Assembly: GCA_001701105.1 (NCBI GenBank)
Contig: DAAI01000040.1
Location: 9,634-53,073, forward strand
Source: Bacteroidales bacterium GP1
GTDB taxonomy: Bacteria > Bacteroidota > Bacteroidia > Bacteroidales > Muribaculaceae
Direction of reading: 5' to 3'
Length of the DNA stretch: 43,440 bases
The translations under genes and the position numbers were made by a program. Below, in pieces: positions 1 through 7,524 of this stretch (position 1 is the stretch's first letter; each line of letters begins with the position of its first letter). The notes under the pieces are model-generated. The model did not search any database, had not been told where the DNA came from, and saw only the letters and a program-made list of their open reading frames with translations.

Positions 1-799
1 GGTAACGATCCTCGTCCTTCTTGAAGTGGGCAGGATTGTTTACATATTTTCCATACTCTTTTGCTGCATTGGTGAAATCCTTAGCATTGTAATATGCATT
101 GGCAAGCTCACGCTGACCAAGAGCTGATTGAGGATTAACGCTTAGCAGATCCTTCAGCATCTTGATGGCGTAATCAGGGTTGACCATTGTGAAGAGGTTG
201 GCGTATTTCACATAGGCAGCTGATTCGTTTTTATCGCTTGATACGGCCATCTCATATTGTGCGGCAGCATTACCGATGTCTTTCTTTGAGCGGTAACGAT
301 CTCCCTCGAATACGTAGATATCCGGATTCTTCACATTCATCTTGCGGGCTTTATCCACGCATTTTGATATTGCTTTCTCATATTTGATAGGATCAACATC
401 ATTGTAGGCATTTGCAATTGCTATTTCTACGGATGAATCTTTCCCACCGAGTTTACGGGCTTGTTTGAAATTGTTCTCAGCAGCCTTTTCGTCATTCTTC
501 TTGAGGTCAGCAAGGCCGAGTCCGACGTAATTATATGCATAATTGGCATCAGCCTGAATTCCGGCCTGGAAATATTTGTTGGCCTCAGCATAATTGTTCT
601 CATCCACGGCTATCATGCCGAGATAATAATTTGATACGGCCTTGTTTGTTGCCGGGTTGTTCAGACTGCGCGAAAGAAGGTCTTTGGCGTTGTCGAGCTG
701 ATCAGCCTTGTAATACTCCCGGCCTTCTACATCCGTCTGGGCGTAGGCAGATAGAGACGCTCCCACAAGGCAAATCATAAGAAATCGCTTGATGTTCAT
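1..799 (-). CDS. TPR-repeat secreted/periplasmic protein (3' end outside window)
   Basis: The reading frame is open from an ATG at 797-799 to the window edge, giving about 266 residues with no stop seen, so the C-terminus is missing. The N-terminus (MNIKRFLMICLVGASLSAYA-Q) is a clear signal peptide with an AxA-type cleavage site. The rest is Ala/Tyr/Asn-rich helical sequence with repeated tetratricopeptide-like units, for example ADANYAYNYVGLGLADLKKN and later YYNAKDFTNAAKEYGKY. TPR proteins act as protein-protein scaffolds. Its place directly downstream of the PstS-like lipoprotein and the Ton motor genes suggests a periplasmic or envelope accessory role in the same operon. That role is inferred from context; no enzymatic domain is visible. 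Confidence 0.85.
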   Translation of the reverse strand, partial: MNIKRFLMICLVGASLSAYAQTDVEGREYYKADQLDNAKDLLSRSLNNPATNKAVSNYYLGMIAVDENNYAEANKYFQAGIQADANYAYNYVGLGLADLKKNDEKAAENNFKQARKLGGKDSSVEIAIANAYNDVDPIKYEKAISKCVDKARKMNVKNPDIYVFEGDRYRSKKDIGNAAAQYEMAVSSDKNESAAYVKYANLFTMVNPDYAIKMLKDLLSVNPQSALGQRELANAYYNAKDFTNAAKEYGKYVNNPAHFKKDEDRY

Positions 800-850
800 A
801 TCTTTGATTATAGGTTTATTGTTATCTTGGTTACTTGTTGATACAATATG

Positions 851-1849
851 TCATTTAAGCTGTACGACCCTTGCACTTACATTGTAGGGAAGGATGCCCG
901 TACGGGATATGATTTTCTGGCCGGCAAATCCGGTGACAAATGTGTAGAAACTGTAGAGCACAGTTGAGTTGGAGGCCGTGGAAATCATATATACTTTTCT
1001 AAATAACGGATATTCTCCCGAATTTATATATACCTGATAAGGCTTATATGCCGTGGGATCGAAATCATTCTTTTCAGTGGGGTTGCTTACCTTAATGACA
1101 TTAACCTCCGTAGTGAGATTGGTTGCAATCGTATCGGCCTGATTCTGATAATCCTCATAGCGTTTGTCGACGGGGACATCTTTTGCAAAACTCAGATCAT
1201 CACCAAGCCAGCTTACGCTAATAATGCCAAGTGCGGATTTATCTTTTTTAACAATATCAAATACTGCGGCATTATTTTTCTGGGCAAACGCATTCGGATT
1301 GTCGGATATTTTCGTTCCTTCCGGCATGAATCTATCACGCATATAGCTTACTGCGGAAGATCCGGCATTGTCGAATACAATTTTTATGGCCGCTGTATCG
1401 TTGGCTGCGAGCTGAGTCCATTTTGTGATTTTTCCATTCAGAATTTCTCCAATCTCGGTTGTCGAAAGTGCCTGCACTGGATTATCCTTATTTGTAATCA
1501 AGGCTACTGCATCCACAGCTATGCAATGGGAGCGGACCACACGCTTATATTTCTTTTTCATGTAGTCTTTTTGCTCTTTTGTGAGCTCCTTTGTGACTAT
1601 GATAGCCTGCGTGCCGTCGGTAAGGAATGTATCGAGGGCTTCTTGCTCGCTTACATAGAATGGGATGATTGAAGAGCCGGGATAAGAGTATTCGAACACC
1701 TCAATCTCTTCATCAAGAATACGCTTGAAGCCGTCATCACAGAATATTGTGGCCGTTCCTTTGGCGTATTCACCACGCTTTACTTTTGCGCATCCACATA
1801 TGGCCAGCGATAGGAAAGCCACCATGCATAAGAGTCCTATTTTTTTCAT
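851..1849 (-). CDS. PstS-like phosphate/solute-binding lipoprotein (PBP superfamily)
   Basis: 332 residues. The first 20 residues form a lipoprotein signal ending in the lipobox ICGC, with Cys20 as the likely lipidated residue. The body resembles the PstS/PBP-like family: an early strand with GTATIFCDDGFKRILDEEI, the segment ALITNKDNPVQALSTTEIGEILNGK typical of phosphate-binding proteins, and the Ser-containing ligand loop VFDNAGSSAVSYMRDRF. No PstCAB permease genes are nearby; the gene instead follows tonB and a small membrane protein on the same strand. A classical phosphate-transport role is therefore uncertain, and an accessory role for the Ton system is possible. The family call is firm, the ligand is not. 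Confidence 0.8.
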   Translation of the reverse strand: MKKIGLLCMVAFLSLAICGCAKVKRGEYAKGTATIFCDDGFKRILDEEIEVFEYSYPGSSIIPFYVSEQEALDTFLTDGTQAIIVTKELTKEQKDYMKKKYKRVVRSHCIAVDAVALITNKDNPVQALSTTEIGEILNGKITKWTQLAANDTAAIKIVFDNAGSSAVSYMRDRFMPEGTKISDNPNAFAQKNNAAVFDIVKKDKSALGIISVSWLGDDLSFAKDVPVDKRYEDYQNQADTIATNLTTEVNVIKVSNPTEKNDFDPTAYKPYQVYINSGEYPLFRKVYMISTASNSTVLYSFYTFVTGFAGQKIISRTGILPYNVSARVVQLK

Positions 1850-1925
1850 ATAGATTCTTGCTAACTATTATTTTGACTGCAGGGAGGGTACGCGGTTTAA
1901 ATCGCAACGTATTTATTTAATGCGG

Positions 1926-2141
1926 TTACTGCCGGGTGCCAATATAGAGGCGGTAAGCACGGAAGACTCCATAGGCGCATAACAAGGCTCCTACAATGAT
2001 GCTTACAGTATGATCGATTGTATCAAATATGTTAAGGATAAACAGAATGCCGACTGCAATATAGAATAGAATCATAAAGATTCCGATTAAAATCTTTCCG
2101 GAAGTCGGGATGACCGGCCGATTTTGATTGTTCCCTTTCAT
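1926..2141 (-). CDS. small two-helix membrane protein
   Basis: 71 residues. A polar N-terminus (MKGNNQNRPVIPTSGK) is followed by two hydrophobic segments at about residues 16-38 and 44-62 and a basic C-terminal tail (RAYRLYIGTRQ), which predicts a two-span inner-membrane protein. No family was recognised by eye. It lies between tonB and the PstS-like gene on the same strand, 75 bases upstream of the latter, so it probably shares their transcript, although a terminator-like hairpin sits between it and tonB. The consistent topology and codon pattern support a real gene; the function is unknown. Confidence 0.65.
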   Translation of the reverse strand: MKGNNQNRPVIPTSGKILIGIFMILFYIAVGILFILNIFDTIDHTVSIIVGALLCAYGVFRAYRLYIGTRQ

Positions 2142-2284
2142 AGCTTTAATGTATTTAGTTCTATTATTTAAACAATCCGCATAAGGATGTGTTCATCTTC
2201 AAAAAAGGAAATTCATTGGAAAAAGGTAAATTCATTTCCCCAGTTGAGGGTTCGATAGAAGAATATAAAAAAATTATATGAAAG

Positions 2285-2312
2285 GGGAGGGTTGCCGAGT
2301 GACAGCCCTCCC
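2285..2312 (-). terminator. hairpin downstream of tonB
   Basis: A 9-bp GC-rich stem (2285-2293 with 2304-2312, one G-U pair) with a 10-base loop lies just beyond the tonB stop. Read on the minus strand it is followed by a T-rich stretch with a run of seven T at about 2269-2275. It looks like a rho-independent terminator, possibly partial, between the exb/tonB genes and the downstream small membrane protein and PstS-like genes. Confidence 0.6.
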
Positions 2313-2332
2313 ACATATTGGAATCTCAGTGA

Positions 2333-3196
2333 TTATTGATTCTGAAGTCTGAACACTACAGGAAGGTTGAAATAGCTTCGCACGGCAACACCATTGTTTT
2401 TACCGGGCTGCCATTTCGGCATCTTCTTCACCACGCGGAGAGCTTCACGGTCAAGGTCTTTATCCACACCCTTGAGGATTGTGGCCTGGCCAATTGAACC
2501 ATCTTTCTCAACCACGAACTTCACGATAACGCGTCCCTGGATGTCGTTCTGCTGTGCCGATTCAGGATAGCGCACGTTGTTGGCAAGCCATTTCATCATG
2601 GCTGCATCGCCGCCGGGGAACTGGGCAGGCTGTTCCACTGCCTGGAAGATTTCCTCTTCTTTCTTCACTTCGGGTTCCGGTTCCTTAACGACAACCACTT
2701 CCTGCACTGCCTTGAATTTATCGGCATCATCACTACCTTCCTGAGTTACAACACCACGAGCGGTGTTATCCTCTTTCTGGGCATCCATATCCATCACCTC
2801 GTTTTTCACCTTGTCGGCGTCGACGATGGCAATCTGGGTAACCTGTACGGTGGCGAGCACCTCCTGCGGCACTTCCACTTCAGGCTGTTCAAACTTTTGC
2901 TCCTCCGGCTCTTCCTCCTGAACCTCTTCTTCCTGAGCGAGTTGAGCCTGCATCATTTTTTCACGCTGTTCCTGCAATTGCAGGGCGGCTTGTTCATCAC
3001 GATAATCCGACCATTTGCTGAATCCGATTATCATAAAGAATATCACAACCAGTCCGATCAGCATATAGAGCATGGCCATATTGTGACGACGGTCGCTCGT
3101 CTTTCTGATCTGGTAAGCACCAAATTCCTTGTTCTTATCAGCAAAGATCAGGTTGTTCCATTCCGATGATGTCAGATCTACATTTCTTTTAGCCAT
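2333..3196 (-). CDS. tonB: energy transducer TonB
   Basis: 287 residues. The N-terminal cytoplasmic part contains the Bacteroidetes TonB signature FADKNKEFGAYQIRK and is followed by one membrane span at about residues 40-60. A Glu/Pro/Gln-rich periplasmic linker covers about residues 75-185. The C-terminal TonB domain (about residues 188-287) has QFPGGDAAMMKWLANNVRYP, then GRVIVKFVVEKDGSI and MPKWQPGKNNGVAVRSYF. TonB couples the proton-motive force harvested by ExbB/ExbD to outer-membrane SusC-type transporters. The gene follows exbB-exbD-exbD with a 34-base gap to the second exbD, so all four subunits of the motor are encoded together. The identification is firm; the transporters it serves lie outside the window. 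Confidence 0.93.
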   Translation of the reverse strand: MAKRNVDLTSSEWNNLIFADKNKEFGAYQIRKTSDRRHNMAMLYMLIGLVVIFFMIIGFSKWSDYRDEQAALQLQEQREKMMQAQLAQEEEVQEEEPEEQKFEQPEVEVPQEVLATVQVTQIAIVDADKVKNEVMDMDAQKEDNTARGVVTQEGSDDADKFKAVQEVVVVKEPEPEVKKEEEIFQAVEQPAQFPGGDAAMMKWLANNVRYPESAQQNDIQGRVIVKFVVEKDGSIGQATILKGVDKDLDREALRVVKKMPKWQPGKNNGVAVRSYFNLPVVFRLQNQ

Positions 3197-3230
3197 TTTA
3201 GTTCTGCTTTAAAGGTTAATAAATCTAACA

Positions 3231-4007
3231 TTAATTATGATGACGATTCTGGTAGTCGATCACCATAAGTGAATCGGCCTTGGTCATATTATCAATCTGA
3301 TACTTGGAGATTGAGTTGATCTGCATCTCGTCGAGCACGGCCACAAGCGAGCCGTAGCTTGCCTGAGGAGTGGATTTGATGATGATAACTGGCTTTTTCA
3401 GATTCTCATCCTTGCGCACTTTGGAAGCTGCTTCATCGTAAGCTGCCTGGGCTTTCTCGCGGTCGGCCTTAGTTTCAAGGCTTCCGAATCCACCATCGGC
3501 ATATTTTTTCTTGAGGGCATTTACCTGCTCAAGAACATCTTTGTTACGCTTCTGTATGATCTCGCGGATACCACGAGCCTTTCCGCTCTTCTCATCGTTG
3601 CTAAGGAATTCTGATTGCTCCAAGTTGTTGTTGGCTGCTACTGATTCGGGAGTCGTGCCAAGACCGGCGTCTCCACCCGGCTTTCCGAAATAGTAGTAGA
3701 TCACGGGCACTACATTGCCATTCACAGAGTCAACATCCATAGATCCGACCTTGCGCTTTGCATCGAGAATGATTGTAACTGCGTCGTCGGCAGATGCCTG
3801 CGACATATTTTCCACATTATCAACTTTCTCGTTGGAAGGCAATGCTATAGTGAGAGTTTGCGATTTGATCATAGTCGTACAGAGCATGAAGAATGTGATA
3901 AGCAACATGTTCATGTCGACCATCGGCGTGAAATCCACGCGGATCTGCATTTTTTTCTGGTGGTTTTTACCTTTGTCGTTACCACCGCTTTGTTGAACTT
4001 CTGCCAT
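3231..4007 (-). CDS. exbD: ExbD-family biopolymer transport protein (second copy)
   Basis: 258 residues, much longer than the roughly 140 of E. coli ExbD, as usual for Bacteroidetes. A basic N-terminus leads into the signature VDFTPMVDMNMLLITFFML, in which Asp31 matches the proton-carrying membrane aspartate of ExbD/TolR. The periplasmic part has a long Gly/Asn- and Lys-rich insertion (about residues 108-185) before the typical ExbD C-terminal fold with VIIIKSTPQASYGSLVAVLDEM. It starts four bases after the stop of the first exbD. Both copies keep the key Asp, so both may contribute to the proton channel. The function of the insertion is unknown. Confidence 0.9.
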   Translation of the reverse strand: MAEVQQSGGNDKGKNHQKKMQIRVDFTPMVDMNMLLITFFMLCTTMIKSQTLTIALPSNEKVDNVENMSQASADDAVTIILDAKRKVGSMDVDSVNGNVVPVIYYYFGKPGGDAGLGTTPESVAANNNLEQSEFLSNDEKSGKARGIREIIQKRNKDVLEQVNALKKKYADGGFGSLETKADREKAQAAYDEAASKVRKDENLKKPVIIIKSTPQASYGSLVAVLDEMQINSISKYQIDNMTKADSLMVIDYQNRHHN

Positions 4008-4011
4008 ATCT

Positions 4012-4728
4012 TTATTCTTCCGCTCCCTTTAGAGCTGTCAATAACGTAAACTTGTTCATATGGATAGTCTGGAGATTATCCATTACCATGTGTATCACTT
4101 CGAACGCTGTATTCTGGTCGGCCTTGATGGCTACACCCGAACCATCTTTAATGGCTTGGGACAGATTGTCGTTGTCGGTTTGGCGCATGGCTTTCATCCA
4201 CATCTGGAACTCAGTGGGCTGTTGGTCGTTTTTGTTCCATGCGATGGGTATACCGGTCTCATGGACTCCGTCGCCTTCAAGCCATTTGTCCATTTTGGTC
4301 TGTCCTTCCTGCTCGTTTGCGAGGTCGAGGAAAGCACCCATCTGGGCCAAAGGCACCCCGAAAGTACCCAGTTTGCTGAAAGTGTATTTCTGCTCCGGTG
4401 TGAAGCTAATCTTCTTCGTATGCGTCTCGTTGTAGATCTCGCTTACTTTGTCTAAAAGCGCCATGCGCATTTTTTCGTTACTCCAGTTCTTGGAAGTATC
4501 GTTATTCATCGTAAGCCAGATTTTCCCCTCTGGGTTTACCAGCACCTGCACGAAGTTGGTTTCCTGCACCTTTTCGGTAGATACCGAAGGGGGAGTAATC
4601 ACCGTTGCGGGTTCCTTTGAAAGGAAAGTTGAGGTCAGCATGAAGAAGGTAAGCAAAAGCACCGTCACATCACTCATCGCCGTCATGTCGATGAATGTGC
4701 TCTTTCTTGCTATTTTTACTCTTCCCAT
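4012..4728 (-). CDS. exbD: ExbD-family biopolymer transport protein (first copy)
   Basis: 238 residues. The N-terminal membrane helix carries STFIDMTAMSDVTVLLLTFF; Asp20 is the expected protonatable residue. The periplasmic part contains inserted helical segments relative to E. coli ExbD and ends with the family pattern DQNTAFEVIHMVMDNLQTIHMNKF. It works with ExbB and TonB as the stator/plug of the proton-driven motor in the inner membrane. It lies 45 bases downstream of exbB and four bases upstream of the second exbD, so it sits in the middle of an operon. Sequence divergence between the two ExbDs suggests heteromeric assembly rather than simple redundancy; that is inference. Confidence 0.9.
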   Translation of the reverse strand: MGRVKIARKSTFIDMTAMSDVTVLLLTFFMLTSTFLSKEPATVITPPSVSTEKVQETNFVQVLVNPEGKIWLTMNNDTSKNWSNEKMRMALLDKVSEIYNETHTKKISFTPEQKYTFSKLGTFGVPLAQMGAFLDLANEQEGQTKMDKWLEGDGVHETGIPIAWNKNDQQPTEFQMWMKAMRQTDNDNLSQAIKDGSGVAIKADQNTAFEVIHMVMDNLQTIHMNKFTLLTALKGAEE

Positions 4729-4773
4729 TTTTGCTGTCGTTTTATCGGTTTTACAATGTGTTCTTCGGCCGGA

Positions 4774-5637
4774 TTATTTGTGAGTGGCTGCGAAGGTAGC
4801 TACGATGGAGAAACCGATTTCGTCGATAGCGTAGGTAAGATTGTCGATCTTGTTGGTGAAGAAGTTATATGAGATAACGGCGAACGCACCGGTTGCGATA
4901 CCGAAGGCGGTGTTCACAAGAGCCTCGGAGATACCGGTTGAAAGTTCAGTTGAGTCAGGAGAACCTGAAGAAGCAAGAGCCTGGAATGATTTGATCATAC
5001 CCATCACAGTACCGAGAAGTCCGACGAGGGTACCGAGAGTTGTAAGGGTAGCGATGATCGGGAGATTCTGCGACAGGCCAGGCATCTCAAGGGCTGTAGC
5101 CTCTTCAACCTCATTGCGGAGGGTAGTGAGCTTCTGCTCTTTGCTCAGAGAGTCGTTGGCATCCATCTCTTTGTATTTCACGAGAGTGTTATAAACTACA
5201 GATGCCACAGAACCTTTCTGCTCTTTGCAACGCTTCATGGCTGCATCGATGTTGTTGCTGGCAAGGTCAGCCTTGATGTCGGCGACAAACTTTGTGGTGT
5301 TGCCTTTGCCGGATGCGGAGCTGATGGCAATCCAACGCTCGATTGAAAGCACGATAACGGTGAGAAGGAGGGTCATCAGGATAGGCACGATGAATCCACC
5401 TTTGTAAACGGTACCGGCAAGGTTGAGCGGATGGCCTGCAGGGTCATTACCCTCGAAGTTTCCGGGGGCACCCATAGCGAACAGGAAGATGCAGACAGCA
5501 GCCACAGCACAAGCTATGATCACAAGGAATGCGTTACGAATACCGCGCACGTTGCTGATCTTTTCCTCTTTTTTCACTTTGGCAGCGGCCGACATCGGAG
5601 CTGCAGGCTTCGGAGCCATTGGTTTCTGAGATTCCAT
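4774..5637 (-). CDS. exbB: MotA/TolQ/ExbB proton channel family protein
   Basis: 287 residues. An Ala/Pro/Lys-rich cytoplasmic tail (about residues 1-32) precedes a first membrane helix (about 35-55). A second helix lies at about 80-100, and two helices of the MotA/TolQ/ExbB domain lie at about 193-217 and 237-260, separated by the cytoplasmic loop. The conserved TLTTLGTLVGLLGTVMGMI and EALVNTAFGIATGAFAVISY match the ExbB channel-forming helices. ExbB forms the inner-membrane pentamer that houses ExbD and energises TonB. It is the first gene of the exbB-exbD-exbD-tonB unit and has its own promoter about 210 bases upstream and an A-rich leader. Confidence 0.93.
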   Translation of the reverse strand: MESQKPMAPKPAAPMSAAAKVKKEEKISNVRGIRNAFLVIIACAVAAVCIFLFAMGAPGNFEGNDPAGHPLNLAGTVYKGGFIVPILMTLLLTVIVLSIERWIAISSASGKGNTTKFVADIKADLASNNIDAAMKRCKEQKGSVASVVYNTLVKYKEMDANDSLSKEQKLTTLRNEVEEATALEMPGLSQNLPIIATLTTLGTLVGLLGTVMGMIKSFQALASSGSPDSTELSTGISEALVNTAFGIATGAFAVISYNFFTNKIDNLTYAIDEIGFSIVATFAATHK

Positions 5638-5656
5638 AATCTTTGGATTAAGTTGA

Positions 5657-5690
5657 TTTGGTTTGTTGTTTGTTTGTTTATATTTGTTTG
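5657..5690 (-). promoter_or_regulatory. A-rich leader of exbB mRNA with AAAC-like repeats
   Basis: On the mRNA strand this tract reads as repeated CAAA/AAAC units (TTTG units at 5657, 5671, 5683 and 5687 on the plus strand) ending about 20 bases before the exbB ATG. No Shine-Dalgarno sequence is present. In Bacteroidetes, A-rich leaders are known to promote translation initiation, so this is probably a translation-enhancing leader; that role is inferred. Confidence 0.4.
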
Positions 5691-5845
5691 TCTTTTATAC
5701 CCGGAGGTATGATATTTCAAGATTTTGAGTTTTTCTTGGTCAGCAGGGCATGATGGCTTGATACCGATCATGTTCTCAAACCGTTAATGAGTATTTTGGG
5801 GCTATGTATACGAAGGCAGATTTGCCTTCATAACAATTCTCTTTG

Positions 5846-5875
5846 CAAAATTACTTATTTTTTTAAAATCTCCAA
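5846..5875 (-). promoter_or_regulatory. promoter for the exbB-exbD-exbD-tonB unit
   Basis: Minus-strand -7 box TAATTTTG (5846-5853) with a TTGG -33 element (5872-5875) 18 bases upstream, close to the Bacteroidetes consensus. Transcription would begin near 5839, giving a leader of about 200 bases. A 7-bp hairpin with a 4-base loop (5812-5818 with 5823-5829) lies near the start of that leader. Confidence 0.6.
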
Positions 5876-5962
5876 TACCTAAAGTGCATTTTTTATAAAA
5901 AAAGCGTTCAATTTAAAGATTTAAGGCAGGCATCTCCGAATCATAAGCGCGGAAAATAATAT

Positions 5963-5995
5963 TAACGGGACAAGGCATTTTACCCTGTCCCGTAA
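5963..5995 (-). terminator. hairpin downstream of pgk
   Basis: An 8-bp perfect stem (5965-5972 with 5986-5993) is extended inward by two GC pairs after a mismatch. On the minus strand it is followed by an AT-rich tract with several T runs, fitting termination of pgk. Confidence 0.6.
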
Positions 5996-6032
5996 GATAT
6001 TACCATAACTTTTCGGGTGATGATAAAAGCAA

Positions 6033-7292
6033 TTATTTCTTCGACCCCTTAATTGCGGCTACTCCGGGGAGCTCTTTGCCTTCAATGGCTTCAAGAAGGG
6101 CTCCTCCACCTGTAGATACATAGCTTACCGAGTCAGCGAGACCAAATTTATTCACGCAAGCCACAGAATCGCCACCACCTACGAGAGAGAAGGCTCCATT
6201 GTCGGTGGCCTCGACGATAGCGTCGGCTATTGCTTTTGATCCGGCCGTGAAGTTATCAAACTCGAACACTCCCGCGGGACCGTTCCATAGGATTGTCTTT
6301 GCAGGAAGGATAGCCTTGCGGAACTCCAGAATAGAGTCGGGACCGGCATCCATGCCTTCCCAACCATCGGGAATATCCATGGCCGAGCATACCTGAGTGT
6401 TGGCGTCATTTTTAAATGCATCGGCAGCCACGCAGTCGCTTCCAAGCACGAGATTCACTTTTTTCTTCTTAGCCAGCTCGATAATATCGAGGGCAAGCTG
6501 CAATTTATCGTCTTCAACTATGGAGTTACCTATTTTCCCACCCTGTGCTTTGGCAAAGGTGAATGTCATCCCTCCGCAGAGGATAAGATTATCGACCTTG
6601 TCCATAAGGTTTTCGATAATTCCAATCTTTGTAGATACTTTCGAGCCTCCCATAATGGCGGTAAAGGGGCGGTTGATATCCTTTAGGATATTATCCACGG
6701 CCTTCACTTCTTTCTCCATAAGGAATCCGAGCATTTTATCCTGCTCGTCGAAGTAATCGGCAATCACTGCAGTTGATGCATGGCGACGATGGGCTGTCCC
6801 GAAAGCATCGTTTACATATACATCTGCATATCCTGCGAGAATTTTGGCAAATTCCTTCTGACGTTCTTTCATTTCCTTTTTGGCATCGTCGTATGCTGGA
6901 TCTGCTTTGTCGATACCTACGGGTTTTCCTTCTTCTTCCGGATAGTACCGAAGGTTTTCAAGCAGAAGGACTTCTCCGGGTTTAAGTTCCTTAGCCGCTT
7001 CTTGGGCCTTTGCACAGTCAGGAGCGAATTTTACGTTGGTGCCGAGGGCCTTGGCCACTGCATCACGGATCTGGAGGAGGCTTAGCTTCGGATTCACTTT
7101 GCCTTTGGGTTTACCCATGTGCGACATGAGAATGAGGCTTCCTCCATCGTTCAGTATTTTTTTCAATGTAGGGAGCGCACCCCGAATACGGGTATCGTCG
7201 GTGATGTTGCCATTGTCATCGAGCGGAACGTTGAAATCAACGCGAACAATGGCTTTCTTTCCATTGAAATCGAAATTGTCTATCTTAGCCAT
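6033..7292 (-). CDS. pgk: phosphoglycerate kinase
   Basis: 419 residues, the usual length for the enzyme. It transfers phosphate between 1,3-bisphosphoglycerate and ADP in cytoplasmic glycolysis. The N-terminal domain shows the substrate-binding segments VRVDFNVPLDDNG and LMSHMGKPKG and the basic patch HRRHAS. The nucleotide-binding half shows IMGGSKVSTKIGII and the glycine-rich ATP loop FSLVGGGDSVACV. The gene stands alone on the minus strand with its own terminator and a divergent promoter shared with the kinase-RapZ fusion gene. The ATG is followed by the typical AKIDNFDFNGK start of the family. Confidence 0.97.
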   Translation of the reverse strand: MAKIDNFDFNGKKAIVRVDFNVPLDDNGNITDDTRIRGALPTLKKILNDGGSLILMSHMGKPKGKVNPKLSLLQIRDAVAKALGTNVKFAPDCAKAQEAAKELKPGEVLLLENLRYYPEEEGKPVGIDKADPAYDDAKKEMKERQKEFAKILAGYADVYVNDAFGTAHRRHASTAVIADYFDEQDKMLGFLMEKEVKAVDNILKDINRPFTAIMGGSKVSTKIGIIENLMDKVDNLILCGGMTFTFAKAQGGKIGNSIVEDDKLQLALDIIELAKKKKVNLVLGSDCVAADAFKNDANTQVCSAMDIPDGWEGMDAGPDSILEFRKAILPAKTILWNGPAGVFEFDNFTAGSKAIADAIVEATDNGAFSLVGGGDSVACVNKFGLADSVSYVSTGGGALLEAIEGKELPGVAAIKGSKK

Positions 7293-7382
7293 AATGCTTT
7301 TTATTTTGGGTTTATCTTTCGCTTAGTCCAATTGCTGGCCGGTCTTGATTATTATATGATATGCGGGTAATTCTTCGTTCTG

Positions 7383-7417
7383 CAAAATTACTATTTTTTT
7401 TTTGAATATCTTTCAAG
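7383..7417 (-). promoter_or_regulatory. pgk promoter (good -7, weak -33)
   Basis: Minus-strand TAATTTTG at 7383-7390 matches the Bacteroidetes -7 box. The nearest -33-like element (CTTG on the minus strand, 7414-7417) is 23 bases away, longer than usual. It lies back to back with the plus-strand promoter. Confidence 0.5.
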
Positions 7418-7432
7418 AATGCAGTAATTTTG
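7401..7432 (+). promoter_or_regulatory. promoter for kinase-RapZ fusion and MurU-like genes
   Basis: TTTG at 7401-7404, a spacer of 20 bases, then TAATTTTG at 7425-7432: an exact Bacteroidetes sigma-ABfr type promoter. The predicted transcript has a leader of about 85 bases before the ATG at 7525. Confidence 0.75.
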
Positions 7433-7524
7433 CAAAGTGAGAAAGATGTCGGCATTTCTGAAATCGGCCATACATTATATATAACAAAGAAAGGGGAGGC
7501 ATTTCCATGCCAATATTATAAAAT

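Larger units (their letters stand above)
5638..6032. other. 395-base intergenic region between pgk and exbB
   Basis: This gap between two minus-strand genes holds, from right to left, the pgk terminator hairpin (about 5963-5995), the exbB promoter (5846-5875), a small leader hairpin (5812-5829) and a TTTG-repeat tract just upstream of the exbB start. No convincing coding region was found; the short open frame at 5574-5771 overlaps exbB out of frame. Confidence 0.7.

Noticed and set aside
4060..4455. 131-residue plus-strand open frame inside exbD
   Set aside because: Antisense shadow of a real gene with no motif or promoter.
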